The notes under the pieces were generated by a model. That model did no database searches, was not told the origin of the DNA, and was given only the letters and a program-made list of their open reading frames with translations. This document shows positions 17,915-26,435 of a stretch of DNA of 64,000 bases, in pieces. A program made the translations under genes and the position numbers. Source of the DNA: Sphingomonadales bacterium (GTDB lineage: Bacteria > Bacteroidota > Bacteroidia > Chitinophagales > Chitinophagaceae). Where the stretch lies: positions 124,001 through 188,000 of the forward strand of contig VHBB01000002.1 in the NCBI GenBank assembly GCA_016872155.1, written 5' to 3'. Every line of letters begins with the position of its first letter. The stretch's first letter is position 1.

Positions 17915-18731
17915 GCAGGGCCGAGCGAATCCGTACCAATTTTGTAAGTAACGCCTCCATTTTTTCGAGCGCCAGCATGTTGGCGCCGTCGCTTTTAGCC
18001 GCGGCGGGTTCGGGGTGTGTCTCTATAAAGATACCTTGGGCTCCGGCACCAATGGCTGCGCAAGCAATCGTTTCGATCAGCTCGGGCTGTCCACCTGTTA
18101 TGCCGACCGATTGATTGGGTTGTTGCAGCGAATGCGTTACATCCATCACCACAGGATAGCCGAGCTCCCTCATCCACTGAATATTTCTAAAGTCTACCAC
18201 CAGGTCTTGGTAGCCAAAGGTGGTTCCTCGTTCGGTAAGCAATATCTTTTGATTGCCGGTCTTTTCAATTTTTTCAGCGGCAAACTTCATGGCCGGACCG
18301 CTCAAGAATTGTCCTTTTTTAATATTGATGATCTTTTCGGTGCGTCCGGCTGCCTCGAGCAGATCGGTCTGTCTGCATAAAAAGGCAGGAATCTGCAATA
18401 CATCGACATAGGGCGCCGCCTGGACAGCCTCTTCGGCCGTGTGAATATCGGTTACGACCGGAAGGGCAAGTCGGGTACGCATCTGTTGCAGTATTTTTAG
18501 CGCTTCGGTATCTCCTATGCCGGTAAATGAACCTGCACTCGAGCGGTTGGCCTTTCGATAAGACGCTTTAAAAACAAAAGGGATACGCAACCGCGTACAG
18601 ATCTCTTTCAAGGCTGCGGCCGTTTCCATGACCAATGGCTCGGATTCTACCACGCAGGGGCCTGCCAATAGAAAAAAGGAGTTCTTGTCGTAGGCTTGCT
18701 CGGCAAACAGGGGTTGCAGAAACGATGTCAT
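17907..18731 (-). CDS. kdsA: 2-dehydro-3-deoxyphosphooctonate aldolase (KDO-8-P synthase)
   Basis: This condenses arabinose 5-phosphate with phosphoenolpyruvate to make KDO 8-phosphate for lipopolysaccharide. The 274-residue protein has the family's AGPCVVES near the N-terminus, the KASYRKANRSS loop that binds PEP, a TDIH segment and the VMDVTHSLQQPN signature. It shows the organism makes a KDO-containing lipid A core. The gene is divergent to the threonine-dehydrogenase-like gene, with only 41 bases between the two start codons. Confidence 0.96.
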   Translation of the reverse strand: MTSFLQPLFAEQAYDKNSFFLLAGPCVVESEPLVMETAAALKEICTRLRIPFVFKASYRKANRSSAGSFTGIGDTEALKILQQMRTRLALPVVTDIHTAEEAVQAAPYVDVLQIPAFLCRQTDLLEAAGRTEKIINIKKGQFLSGPAMKFAAEKIEKTGNQKILLTERGTTFGYQDLVVDFRNIQWMRELGYPVVMDVTHSLQQPNQSVGITGGQPELIETIACAAIGAGAQGIFIETHPEPAAAKSDGANMLALEKMEALLTKLVRIRSALLT

Positions 18732-18735
18732 GTTA

Positions 18736-18743
18736 CAAAAGTA
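18736..18743 (-). promoter_or_regulatory. -7 promoter element of kdsA
   Basis: On the minus strand this reads TACTTTTG, an exact TAnnTTTG. It ends only 4 bases before the kdsA ATG, so transcription would start at or beside the start codon. Confidence 0.6.
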
Positions 18744-18747
18744 GTGG

Positions 18748-18755
18748 TAAGTTTG
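18748..18755 (+). promoter_or_regulatory. -7 promoter element of threonine dehydrogenase gene
   Basis: TAAGTTTG matches TAnnTTTG and ends 17 bases before the ATG at 18773. It is 4 bases from the kdsA element on the other strand, so the two divergent promoters overlap and cannot be occupied together. Confidence 0.5.
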
Positions 18756-18772
18756 CCAAATAAATACCGGCC

Positions 18773-19714
18773 ATGCACAAAGAGAAGATCTTGGTTATAG
18801 GCGCCTCCGGACAGATCGGCGTTGAACTTACATTGGCACTTCGAAAAATGTACGGCGCTGCTCAAGTGGTTGCAGCCGATCTTCGAGAGCAAAATCCCTT
18901 ACTGGCCGGTACCGGGCCCTATGTTTCGTTAGATGTCATGAACAAAGAGATGTTGCATGTGCAGGTAATTCGGCAAAACATTACCCAGATCTATTTGCTG
19001 GCAGCGATCTTATCGGCCACGGGCGAAAAAAATCCTTCGCTGGCCTGGAACCTAAACATGCAGGGCCTTTTAAATGTATTGGATATTGCCCGCGAAGAGA
19101 AGTTGAGTAAAGTGTTCTGGCCCTCTTCGATCGCTGTATTCGGACCTAGCTCTCCCCGCATCAATTGCCCGCAACAAACCATTATTGAACCTACGACCAT
19201 CTATGGCATTAGCAAGTATGCAGGTGAGTTCTGGTGCCATTATTACTGGCAGCGCTATGGAGTAGATGTAAGAAGTATCCGCTATCCCGGATTGATCTCT
19301 TACAAATCCGAACCGGGTGGAGGAACGACCGATTATGCCGTCGAGATCTATCACGAGGCACTGGCCAAGCAATCGTATAATTGTTTTTTAAAGGAGGATA
19401 CTTATTTGCCAATGATGTATATGCCCGATGCCATTCGGGCTACTACCGAACTAATGGAAGCTGCTGCCGAACGAATTGCTATTCGAAACTCTTATAATTT
19501 ATCGGCCATGAGTTTTTCGCCTGCTGAGATCGCAGCCTCGATTAAACGTCAGCTTTCTGCATTTTCTATTTCGTATCGTCCTGATTACCGGCAGGCCATT
19601 GCCGACAGTTGGCCGCAAAGCATCGACGATAGTGTGGCTCGCCGTGACTGGGGATGGAAACCCCAGTACGATCTGGACGCTATGACCGAAGATATGTTAC
19701 TCAATCTTGGGTAG
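18773..19714 (+). CDS. SDR-type L-threonine 3-dehydrogenase
   Basis: This NAD-dependent enzyme of the extended short-chain dehydrogenase family resembles the Bacteroidota and archaeal-type L-threonine 3-dehydrogenase, which makes 2-amino-3-ketobutyrate. The 313-residue protein has the nucleotide motif GASGQIG (residues 9-15), the catalytic serine in WPSSIAVFG and the YxxxK motif YGISK with its tyrosine and lysine. The PEGGGTTDY-like loop (EPGGGTTDY) and PMMYMPDAIRA helix are typical of this subgroup and separate it from sugar epimerases. The partner 2-amino-3-ketobutyrate CoA ligase is not in the window. The 3' end overlaps the convergent msrC by 14 bases. Confidence 0.85.
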   Translation: MHKEKILVIGASGQIGVELTLALRKMYGAAQVVAADLREQNPLLAGTGPYVSLDVMNKEMLHVQVIRQNITQIYLLAAILSATGEKNPSLAWNLNMQGLLNVLDIAREEKLSKVFWPSSIAVFGPSSPRINCPQQTIIEPTTIYGISKYAGEFWCHYYWQRYGVDVRSIRYPGLISYKSEPGGGTTDYAVEIYHEALAKQSYNCFLKEDTYLPMMYMPDAIRATTELMEAAAERIAIRNSYNLSAMSFSPAEIAASIKRQLSAFSISYRPDYRQAIADSWPQSIDDSVARRDWGWKPQYDLDAMTEDMLLNLG

Positions 19715-20183
19715 CCAGTACGTGTCGAACGATCTCTTCTAGGTACTGCCGATCGGTATCATCAAAATCGGCGATCTTTTCGCTATCTACATCGAGCACT
19801 CCCATTACTCGGCCTGCCTGCCATAGCGGGATTACGATCTCCGATCTCGACAGACTGCTACAAGCAATGTGACCCGGAAAGGCTAGTACGTCTGCTACGA
19901 CGATGGTCTTTTCTTGCTGCCAGCAGGCTCCACATACGCCTCTTGCTTTTTGTATGCGGGTACAAGCTACCGGTCCCTGAAAAGGACCCAAGACCAGTTC
20001 GTTTTCTTTGACTAGATAAAATCCTACCCAAAGCCATCCAAACTGCTCCTTAAGGGCAGCACAAGTGTTGGCCATATTGGCTACAAAATCGGTTTCACCC
20101 GCTAACAGCCCTTGTAGTTGCGGCAACAGGCTGCGGTATTGCTCCGCTTTACTGCCCTGAATAATTTTTAGATCTTCTGCCAT
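19701..20183 (-). CDS. msrC: free methionine-(R)-sulfoxide reductase, GAF domain
   Basis: This 160-residue GAF-domain enzyme reduces free methionine R-sulfoxide. The three cysteines of the characterised E. coli enzyme (84, 94, 118) are matched by Cys74, Cys84 and Cys108 with the same spacings of 10 and 24, in the motifs VACTRI, GVCGAC and GHIACSS. The SEIVIPL strand follows as in the family. An extra cysteine, Cys87, lies three residues after the second. The gene converges on the threonine dehydrogenase gene and is divergent to the large outer-membrane protein gene. Confidence 0.93.
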   Translation of the reverse strand: MAEDLKIIQGSKAEQYRSLLPQLQGLLAGETDFVANMANTCAALKEQFGWLWVGFYLVKENELVLGPFQGPVACTRIQKARGVCGACWQQEKTIVVADVLAFPGHIACSSLSRSEIVIPLWQAGRVMGVLDVDSEKIADFDDTDRQYLEEIVRHVLATQD

Positions 20184-20188
20184 GGGGG

Positions 20189-20196
20189 CAAAGATA
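20189..20196 (-). promoter_or_regulatory. -7 promoter element of msrC
   Basis: On the minus strand this reads TATCTTTG, an exact TAnnTTTG, ending 5 bases before the msrC ATG. Confidence 0.6.
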
Positions 20197-20228
20197 TAAT
20201 CCCGCGGGCTTAGTAACTTTATTTCTAT

Positions 20229-23048
20229 ATGCCTGCTATGCGTTCTTTTGTAGTGTTGATGGGAGGGTTATTGATGGCTGCAGTTTCGGTCGCACAGCCC
20301 TTTGGGGGCAATCCTTCTCGTCAACGGTGGAAGCAACTCTCTACCGATAGCGTTCGCGTACTATTTGCCCCGGGGCTCGATAGCCAGGCGCAGCGTGCGG
20401 TATCGTTAATTCGTCGGTTGGCGGCCTATGACTCGTTTCGTTTGGGTAAGCAGTTGCGACCCATCGACATTGTGCTGCAGCAAAGCGCTGTTATCTCGAA
20501 TGCCTATGTGCAATTAGGGCCCTTTCGTAGTGAATGGATGTTAATGCCCAATCTCAATAATTTTAGCAGTGGCGCATTGGGATGGAGCGACCTGTTGGCC
20601 TTGCACGAATACCGACACGTAGAGCAGATCAATAATATGAATACCGGGCTAAGCAAGGCGGCTCGTATCCTATTGGGCCAGCAAGGGTACGACCTGGCCA
20701 TCAATGCCGCTGTTCCCAATTGGTTCTTCGAGGGAGATGCCACCTGGCAAGAGACGGCACTGAGTGCACAGGGCAGGGGAAGGTTACCACAGTTTTTGAA
20801 TGCCTTTCCGGCTCTTTGGCAAGGTGGAAAAAAATATTCATGGTTAAAGCTTCGTAATGGATCTTATAAGGATGTTGTTCCCGATCACTACGAATTGGGC
20901 TATCTGTTGGTCAATTACGGAGTAGCCACCTACGGCGAAAAATTCTGGCCTTCGGTCATTAAGCGAGCAGCGTCGTTCTCGTCTTGGGTCTATCCTTTTC
21001 AACAAGCCCTTGCCAAAACGGCCAACCTCTCGTATGCTCAGTTTAGAAAGAATGCGTTCGATTGGTATAAGCGCCAACAGCCGGCCTCGGAATCTACGGT
21101 GCCCTCTTGGTTACTTAAGACTAGAACGGGCTATGCCACCGATTGGCAATATCCGTATTGGGTAGGAGAAGATACGATGTTGGTTCAAATGAGTAGTCGT
21201 ATTCATCGGCCCGGTTTTTATTTGGTAACCAAGAATCGGGAACAGCTTATACGCACCCTGGATATTTCGTTGCAACAACCTTTTGCGTATAGAAATGGTA
21301 AGATAGTATATGCCGCTTATAGTAAAGATCCTCGCTGGCACTGGGTAAGCTATAGCTCTCTTCGTATTGTCGATCTGCAAAGCGGCACGCAAAAGGAACT
21401 TACACGTCGCTCTCGTTTTTTTACACCCGATATTGCTCCCGGACTCGAGAAGGTCATTGCCGTGCAGGTAACAGAGTCGGGTAAGTCCTCGCTGGAATTA
21501 CTCGCTGCCTCTGATGGAAAAAAAATTCAATCGTATGTGTCGCCCTTGGGGTATTTGTATACCGATCCTAAGTTCATCTCTGACACAGCTATTGTAGCGG
21601 CTGTTCGTAACCAGCAAGGTGCTATGGCGCTCGTGCGTCTGTCTCTGCTTTCGGGGCAAGAAGAAACATTGATCCCCTTTCTTCCATTTTCGCTGGGGTT
21701 TCTTTTTCCAGAAGAGGGTTCCATTTTCTTTACCGCCGGATTTTCGGGTAACGATCAGCTCTATAATTATCGCTTGAGCGATCGTTCAATTTGGCAGGTT
21801 ACAGCGGGCGGTATTGGAAAGTACAATGTGCATGCCGCTAACGGTAAACTCTATTGGTCTGAGCCCACCGCAGAAGGGTCGCAGATAAGAGTGGTCAGTC
21901 GCGACCCCACTGGCTGGAAGAAAATCAGTGTCGATACCATGCTGAGGGCTGCTCCCTATGCGGTCGCGGGCGTAAGCCGGCAGGGCACTTCTTTTTTATC
22001 GCAGTTCGATAGCCGTTATGCAAGGCAAGACACCGTTGCTGCCCAGCGCTACAGAAAGACGACCGGTCTTGTCAATATTCACAGCTGGCGACCCGATTAT
22101 CAAGATCCGCTGTTTCGGTTTGCGTTGTATGGAGAAAACGTGCTCAATACCCTGCAAACAGAGTTCGCCTACGAGTATAACGAAAACGAGAGAAGTCATG
22201 CCGTAGGTGCCGCTACTACCTACGGAGCCTGGTTTCCGCAAATTACCCTTGGCGCCAACTATACCTTCGAACGATCTGCCGTGGTAAGAGGTGTAAGAAG
22301 GGCTTGGTCGCAACTCGATACACGCATAGGCGTGCGTGTGCCCCTACAAGATATCAAAGGGAGGGTTTATCGCCATCTTATGGCAGAAAGCTATTATGTG
22401 CTACGAAACGACATGTACAAAGGGCCTTACCGCGATAGTTTAGGAACGGTCACCTTTAGTTATCTAATGCATAGTATTCAGTTCTCGTTGGGAGCCCAGC
22501 AGGCCTTGCAACATATTTTTCCTCGATGGGGTATACAGTTTAGTTTACTGGGCCAGCACAGCGTCTCTTCGTATAAGGGCAGACAGTTCAATACAACGGC
22601 TACCGTGTATATGCCGGGTTTGTCTCATCGGCATCATTTCGTTGTACAAGGGGCCTGGCAAGAGCGTGATACACTCGGACAGCTCAGTTTTGGCAATCGA
22701 TTAGCCTACAGCCGTGGGTTTACGGGCCGCTATTTTAGCCGAATGTGGAAAACAGGTATCAATTATCATTTTCCAATTTGGTTGCCCGATCTTGGGCTGG
22801 CCAGTATCGTCTTTGTAAACCGCATTCGGGCCAATCTTTTTTATGACTATATGCTGGTCTATTCACGCAACAAAAAACAGACGGCAGCGCAGCGTAGCAC
22901 CGGGGCCGAAGTTTTCTTTGATACAAAATGGTGGAACCAGCACCCCGTTAGTTTTGGTTTCAGGGTCAATTACCTAATTGATCGAGACCAGTTCGATGGC
23001 TATCGGGGATGGTTCGCCGAATTCATAATGCCCATAACGCTTTTTTGA
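20229..23048 (+). CDS. outer-membrane protein with gluzincin-like HEXXH domain and propeller-like region
   Basis: This 939-residue protein has a signal peptide (ending VSVAQ at residue 23) and is not a family I can name with certainty. Residues 126-130 read HEYRH, an HEXXH zinc motif, and 38 residues after its second His comes WFFEGDATW with Glu168, the usual place of a third zinc ligand in gluzincin (peptidase MA-like) domains. Residues about 300-600 contain short repeats of the kind found in TolB-like beta-propellers. The last 300 residues alternate polar and aromatic or hydrophobic residues and end in a phenylalanine (ITLF), as in outer-membrane beta-barrels. A second ATG 9 bases in is an alternative start. 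Peptidase activity is inferred, not shown. Confidence 0.72.
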   Translation: MPAMRSFVVLMGGLLMAAVSVAQPFGGNPSRQRWKQLSTDSVRVLFAPGLDSQAQRAVSLIRRLAAYDSFRLGKQLRPIDIVLQQSAVISNAYVQLGPFRSEWMLMPNLNNFSSGALGWSDLLALHEYRHVEQINNMNTGLSKAARILLGQQGYDLAINAAVPNWFFEGDATWQETALSAQGRGRLPQFLNAFPALWQGGKKYSWLKLRNGSYKDVVPDHYELGYLLVNYGVATYGEKFWPSVIKRAASFSSWVYPFQQALAKTANLSYAQFRKNAFDWYKRQQPASESTVPSWLLKTRTGYATDWQYPYWVGEDTMLVQMSSRIHRPGFYLVTKNREQLIRTLDISLQQPFAYRNGKIVYAAYSKDPRWHWVSYSSLRIVDLQSGTQKELTRRSRFFTPDIAPGLEKVIAVQVTESGKSSLELLAASDGKKIQSYVSPLGYLYTDPKFISDTAIVAAVRNQQGAMALVRLSLLSGQEETLIPFLPFSLGFLFPEEGSIFFTAGFSGNDQLYNYRLSDRSIWQVTAGGIGKYNVHAANGKLYWSEPTAEGSQIRVVSRDPTGWKKISVDTMLRAAPYAVAGVSRQGTSFLSQFDSRYARQDTVAAQRYRKTTGLVNIHSWRPDYQDPLFRFALYGENVLNTLQTEFAYEYNENERSHAVGAATTYGAWFPQITLGANYTFERSAVVRGVRRAWSQLDTRIGVRVPLQDIKGRVYRHLMAESYYVLRNDMYKGPYRDSLGTVTFSYLMHSIQFSLGAQQALQHIFPRWGIQFSLLGQHSVSSYKGRQFNTTATVYMPGLSHRHHFVVQGAWQERDTLGQLSFGNRLAYSRGFTGRYFSRMWKTGINYHFPIWLPDLGLASIVFVNRIRANLFYDYMLVYSRNKKQTAAQRSTGAEVFFDTKWWNQHPVSFGFRVNYLIDRDQFDGYRGWFAEFIMPITLF

Positions 23049-23057
23049 TCGACTCGC

Positions 23058-25682
23058 TTAGTGTAGCGAACGCAGGCTTTCTTCTATCAAGCGGATCTTG
23101 GTAAGGGCATCGGCCTGTTTCTTCCTTTCGTTCTCAATGACCGCAGGATTGGCCTGTTGTACAAATTTTTCGTTGCTCAACTTTTTCTCTACACTTGCCA
23201 AAAATCCTCTTTGGTAGTCTAGGTCCTTTAGTAGTTTTTCTTTTTGTGAGCCGGTATCGAGCGTTGTGCTGGTCTCGATATAGATCTTTTGTTTGCCCAC
23301 CACAACGGTTATGCTGTTGGCAACGGCATCTATCGATTTTTCGCAGCGCACCGAAACGGCATTGACTTGTTTGCAAAGCAGTGGCGTAATGGAAGCGACC
23401 AGGGCAGTGGCTTCTGACTCTATATGCAGGGTAACCGGATCTTTGGGTTTGATCTGGTTCTTGTTGCGGGCGTCACGAATGGCAGAGATCATTTGTTTTA
23501 GCAGGTCACCGGCCAGTAGGATCTCTTTATTAAAAGCAACCGGTGTCGCCAGCGGACGAACGGTCAGGTCCTCTTGTCTCGGCTTAAGTTGGTGAAACAC
23601 CTCTTCGGTAATAAAGGGCATAAACGGATGAAGCAACTGCATGAGCTCTTCGAAGAAAGAGAGGGTCTTCTCGTACGTAGAAGCTGGCAGGGGTTGATCG
23701 AATCCGGGCTTGACCCACTCCAAATACCAACTGCAAAAATCATCCCATATTAGGGAGTAGATCGTTTTGAGCGCTTCGCTCAATTTATAATCACCATAAA
23801 GCTCTTCGAGCGTGGCTCGTGCCTCTCGTAGTCGGTTCTCGAACCAATCGATAGCAATGGCGGGTGTGGAGAGGCTCGGGTCGTTCGTCTGTCGTTGCTC
23901 CCAACTGCGAATCAATTTGAGTGCATTCCAGATCTTATTGTTGAAGTGCAACCCTTGTTCATTGGTGCTTTCGTCCCAAAGCAGGTCATTGCCCGCGGGC
24001 GAAGCGATCATAATTCCAAAGCGAACGGCATCGGCTCCGTATTGATCGATCAGGGCCAGCAGGTCGGGCGAATTGCCCAGGCTCTTACTCATTTTTCTGC
24101 CCTGCTTGTCGCGTACGATCCCGGTAAAGTAGACTTGCCGAAAGGGGATCTGCTGCTGAAACTCGCAACCGGCCATAATCATGCGTGCTACCCAAAAAAA
24201 GATGATCTCCGGTGCCGTTACCAAAGTATTAGTGGGGTAGTAGTACGCCACTTCTTTATTGCCGGGCTGGCTGTAGCCCTTAAAAACTTCGAAGGGCCAG
24301 AGCCACGAAGAGAACCAAGTGTCCAGGCAATCCTCATCTTGGCGAAGATGGGCGGGGACTGTTCCGTATAATTTTTTGTACTGCTCTTTGGCAGCGTCTA
24401 GATCGGCGGCTACGACTACCTGACCCTGCTCATCGTACCAGGCCGGAATACGATGTCCCCACCACAGCTGCCGCGAGATGCACCAGTCTTTGATGTTCTC
24501 CATCCAGTGTCGGTAGAGATTTTTGAATTTGGCTGGATAGAATTTGATCTCCTCGTCGGCAACCGCCTTTAAGGCGGGTCCGCTGATCTTTTTCATATCG
24601 ACCCACCATTGCAGCGAAAGGCGGGGCTCCACGACCACATCGGTACGTTCACTGTATCCTACTTCGCTGCTATAGGTTTCGGTTTTTTCAAGAAATCCTT
24701 TTTCATCGAGTTCTTTTGCAATGAGTTTACGAACCTCGAATCGATCTTTTCCAACATAGATTCCGGCCTCTTCGCTAAGGGTACCATCGTCATTGAAAAC
24801 ATCAATTAAAGCAAGCCCATGTTTTTGCCCCAGCTGGTAGTCGTTGATGTCGTGCGCGGGAGTAACTTTTAGAGCGCCGGTTCCAAAATCCATGCTAACA
24901 TATTCGTCGGCAATAATCGGAATGCGGCGATTGATGAGCGGCACAAAGGCATAGCGCCCCTGCAGCGATTGATAACGGGGATCATCGGGATGCACGCAAA
25001 TGGCGGTATCTCCCATAATGGTCTCGGGTCTAACGGTGGCGACCACCATGTACGCTTCGTTGTCACCCTCGAGTTTATAGCGAAGGTGGTAGAGCGTTTG
25101 TTGTGTTTGTTTGCGAATGACCTCTTCGTCGCTAAGGGCGGTCTTGGCGCGGGGATCCCAGTTGATCATGCGCTTTCCTCTATAGATGTATCCTTTGTTG
25201 TAGAGCTCAATGAATACGTTGATCACCGCCTGGTAGTAATCGGGATCCATGGTAAAATGAGTGCGCTCCCAATCGAGGCTGCATCCCATTTTCTTGAGTT
25301 GCTCCAAAATGATCCCGCCGTATTTACTTTTCCATTCCCAAGCATACGAAAGAAATTCATCGCGGCTAAGGGTGGCCTTTTGGATTCCTTTTTCTCGCAA
25401 GAGTTGAACGACCTTGGCCTCGGTGGCAATAGAGGCGTGGTCGGTACCCGGTACCCAGCAGGCATTTTTTCCTTGCATACGGGCTCTGCGCACCAACACA
25501 TCCTGAATGGTGTTATTGAGGCAATGCCCCATGTGAAGCACACCGGTAACGTTAGGAGGGGGAATAACGACCGTAAATGGTTCCCGCTCGTCGGGAACGG
25601 AATGAAAATACCCTTTCTCGATCCAATGTCGATACCATTTATTCTCGGCTACTGAATGCTCAAAATTTTTGCTCAACTCCAT
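23058..25682 (-). CDS. valS: valyl-tRNA synthetase
   Basis: This class I enzyme charges tRNA-Val. The HIGH-type motif reads HMGH at residues 50-53 within [12 protein letters not shown], and KMSKS is at 530-534. The editing domain, the anticodon-binding domain and a C-terminal coiled coil (about 810-870) are all present in the 874 residues. The ATG at 25682 is preferred over a TTG 9 bases upstream because it fits the family start MELSKNF. A TATTTTTG promoter element (25696-25689, minus strand) ends 6 bases before the ATG. Two tRNA-Val genes lie less than 1 kb away. Confidence 0.97.
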   Translation of the reverse strand: MELSKNFEHSVAENKWYRHWIEKGYFHSVPDEREPFTVVIPPPNVTGVLHMGHCLNNTIQDVLVRRARMQGKNACWVPGTDHASIATEAKVVQLLREKGIQKATLSRDEFLSYAWEWKSKYGGIILEQLKKMGCSLDWERTHFTMDPDYYQAVINVFIELYNKGYIYRGKRMINWDPRAKTALSDEEVIRKQTQQTLYHLRYKLEGDNEAYMVVATVRPETIMGDTAICVHPDDPRYQSLQGRYAFVPLINRRIPIIADEYVSMDFGTGALKVTPAHDINDYQLGQKHGLALIDVFNDDGTLSEEAGIYVGKDRFEVRKLIAKELDEKGFLEKTETYSSEVGYSERTDVVVEPRLSLQWWVDMKKISGPALKAVADEEIKFYPAKFKNLYRHWMENIKDWCISRQLWWGHRIPAWYDEQGQVVVAADLDAAKEQYKKLYGTVPAHLRQDEDCLDTWFSSWLWPFEVFKGYSQPGNKEVAYYYPTNTLVTAPEIIFFWVARMIMAGCEFQQQIPFRQVYFTGIVRDKQGRKMSKSLGNSPDLLALIDQYGADAVRFGIMIASPAGNDLLWDESTNEQGLHFNNKIWNALKLIRSWEQRQTNDPSLSTPAIAIDWFENRLREARATLEELYGDYKLSEALKTIYSLIWDDFCSWYLEWVKPGFDQPLPASTYEKTLSFFEELMQLLHPFMPFITEEVFHQLKPRQEDLTVRPLATPVAFNKEILLAGDLLKQMISAIRDARNKNQIKPKDPVTLHIESEATALVASITPLLCKQVNAVSVRCEKSIDAVANSITVVVGKQKIYIETSTTLDTGSQKEKLLKDLDYQRGFLASVEKKLSNEKFVQQANPAVIENERKKQADALTKIRLIEESLRSLH

Positions 25683-25688
25683 GGGGCA

Positions 25689-25696
25689 CAAAAATA
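25689..25696 (-). promoter_or_regulatory. -7 promoter element of valS
   Basis: On the minus strand this reads TATTTTTG, a match to TAnnTTTG, ending 6 bases before the valS ATG at 25682. Confidence 0.5.
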
Positions 25697-25718
25697 CCCG
25701 GTTTTGCCCTTATGGCAA

Positions 25719-26021
25719 TCAGCCAACAGGTGCTTCGATCGTGGCATTGATGCCCCGATCTACTATGGCTTCGCACATGGGTTTCAAGATCTCGAATTCT
25801 CCGTTTTTAACTGCATATTTACCTTTAAAGTGTATCAGGTAGGCGCATTGTTCGGCTTGTTCCTGCGTATGACCGCATATCTCTACCAGTGTAATGATGA
25901 CCCAATCAAATGTATTGACATCATCATTCCAGACAATAAGATGACCGGGAGCTCCCTCATCGGTGAGCACCTCGGCGTCCTGAAAGGGTAACGAGCGAAT
26001 ATCTTCTTGGTAAGCGTTCAT
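25719..26021 (-). CDS. clpS: ATP-dependent Clp protease adaptor ClpS
   Basis: This is a 100-residue adaptor that binds ClpA-type ATPases and presents N-end-rule substrates. The core LIVWNDDVNTFDWVI carries the asparagine-aspartate substrate pocket residues of the family, and the C-terminal helix and strand pair are complete. The ATG at 26021 is chosen over a TTG 33 bases further upstream because the promoter element TAATTTTG ends 5 bases before this ATG. No clpA is adjacent. It lies 36 bases upstream of valS on the same strand. Confidence 0.92.
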   Translation of the reverse strand: MNAYQEDIRSLPFQDAEVLTDEGAPGHLIVWNDDVNTFDWVIITLVEICGHTQEQAEQCAYLIHFKGKYAVKNGEFEILKPMCEAIVDRGINATIEAPVG

Positions 26022-26026
26022 GGATA

Positions 26027-26055
26027 CAAAATTAATCGAATGGCTATTTTGCAAA
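26027..26055 (-). promoter_or_regulatory. promoter of clpS
   Basis: On the minus strand TTTG (26055-26052) is followed after 17 bases by TAATTTTG (26034-26027), which ends 5 bases before the clpS ATG. Both halves match the Bacteroidota consensus. Confidence 0.6.
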
Positions 26056-26059
26056 AAGC

Positions 26060-26091
26060 TTTGTTCAAATGCAAGCCCCCCCTTATCTTTG
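26060..26091 (+). promoter_or_regulatory. promoter of tRNA-Val(UAC)
   Basis: TTTG at 26060-26063 and TATCTTTG at 26084-26091 are 20 bases apart, the cleanest -33/-7 pair in the window. The -7 element ends 13 bases before the tRNA. Confidence 0.65.
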
Positions 26092-26104
26092 CCCTCCGCA
26101 AAAA

Positions 26105-26179
26105 GGGAGCTTAGCTCAGCTGGTTTAGAGCATCTGCCTTACAAGCAGAGGGTCGGCGGTTCGATCCCGTCAGCTCCCA
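26105..26179 (+). tRNA. tRNA-Val (anticodon UAC)
   Basis: A full cloverleaf of 75 bases folds from GGGAGCT paired with AGCTCCC, discriminator A. The D arm carries AGCTCAGCTGG, the anticodon stem is TCTGC/GCAGA with loop CTTACAA giving anticodon TAC, and the T arm has GGTTCGATCC. Position 37 is A, the base methylated by TrmN6, whose gene is at 42.4 kb. CCA is not encoded. Confidence 0.97.
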
Positions 26180-26188
26180 CTGAAAATC

Positions 26189-26220
26189 AAAGGGTTACAT
26201 CTAGTAACCCTTTTTCTTTT
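26189..26220 (+). terminator. intrinsic terminator after tRNA-Val
   Basis: A perfect 10-base stem AAAGGGTTAC/GTAACCCTTT with a 5-base loop is followed by a T-rich run, 10 bases after the tRNA end. Confidence 0.85.
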
Positions 26221-26336
26221 TGGGAGCGTCAGAAAGGTTTAAGGGGTATACCAAATAAGGGTAGTGCTGGGGTTGTCGATTTGCCACTTGGCAGACGTTA
26301 GCATCAAAAATAATTGGGATCAGAAAGAGGTAGGAG

Positions 26337-26411
26337 TGGAACGTACTGGACTCGAACCAGTGACCCCTACTCTGTCAAAGTAGTGCTCTAAACCAACTGA
26401 GCTAACGTTCC
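26337..26411 (-). tRNA. tRNA-Val (anticodon GAC)
   Basis: On the minus strand a 75-base cloverleaf pairs GGAACGT with ACGTTCC, discriminator A. The anticodon stem is CTACT/AGTAG and the loop TTGACAG gives anticodon GAC, a valine isoacceptor. The T arm GGTTCGAGTCC is intact. It faces the other tRNA-Val across 157 bases. A TACATTCG element (26426-26419) is a likely -7 box. Confidence 0.93.
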
Positions 26412-26435
26412 GGGAGAGCGAATGTAGGTAAAATT

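Noticed and set aside
26020-26301. 93-codon frame running through tRNA-Val
   Set aside because: Spans the tRNA and its terminator; not a gene.
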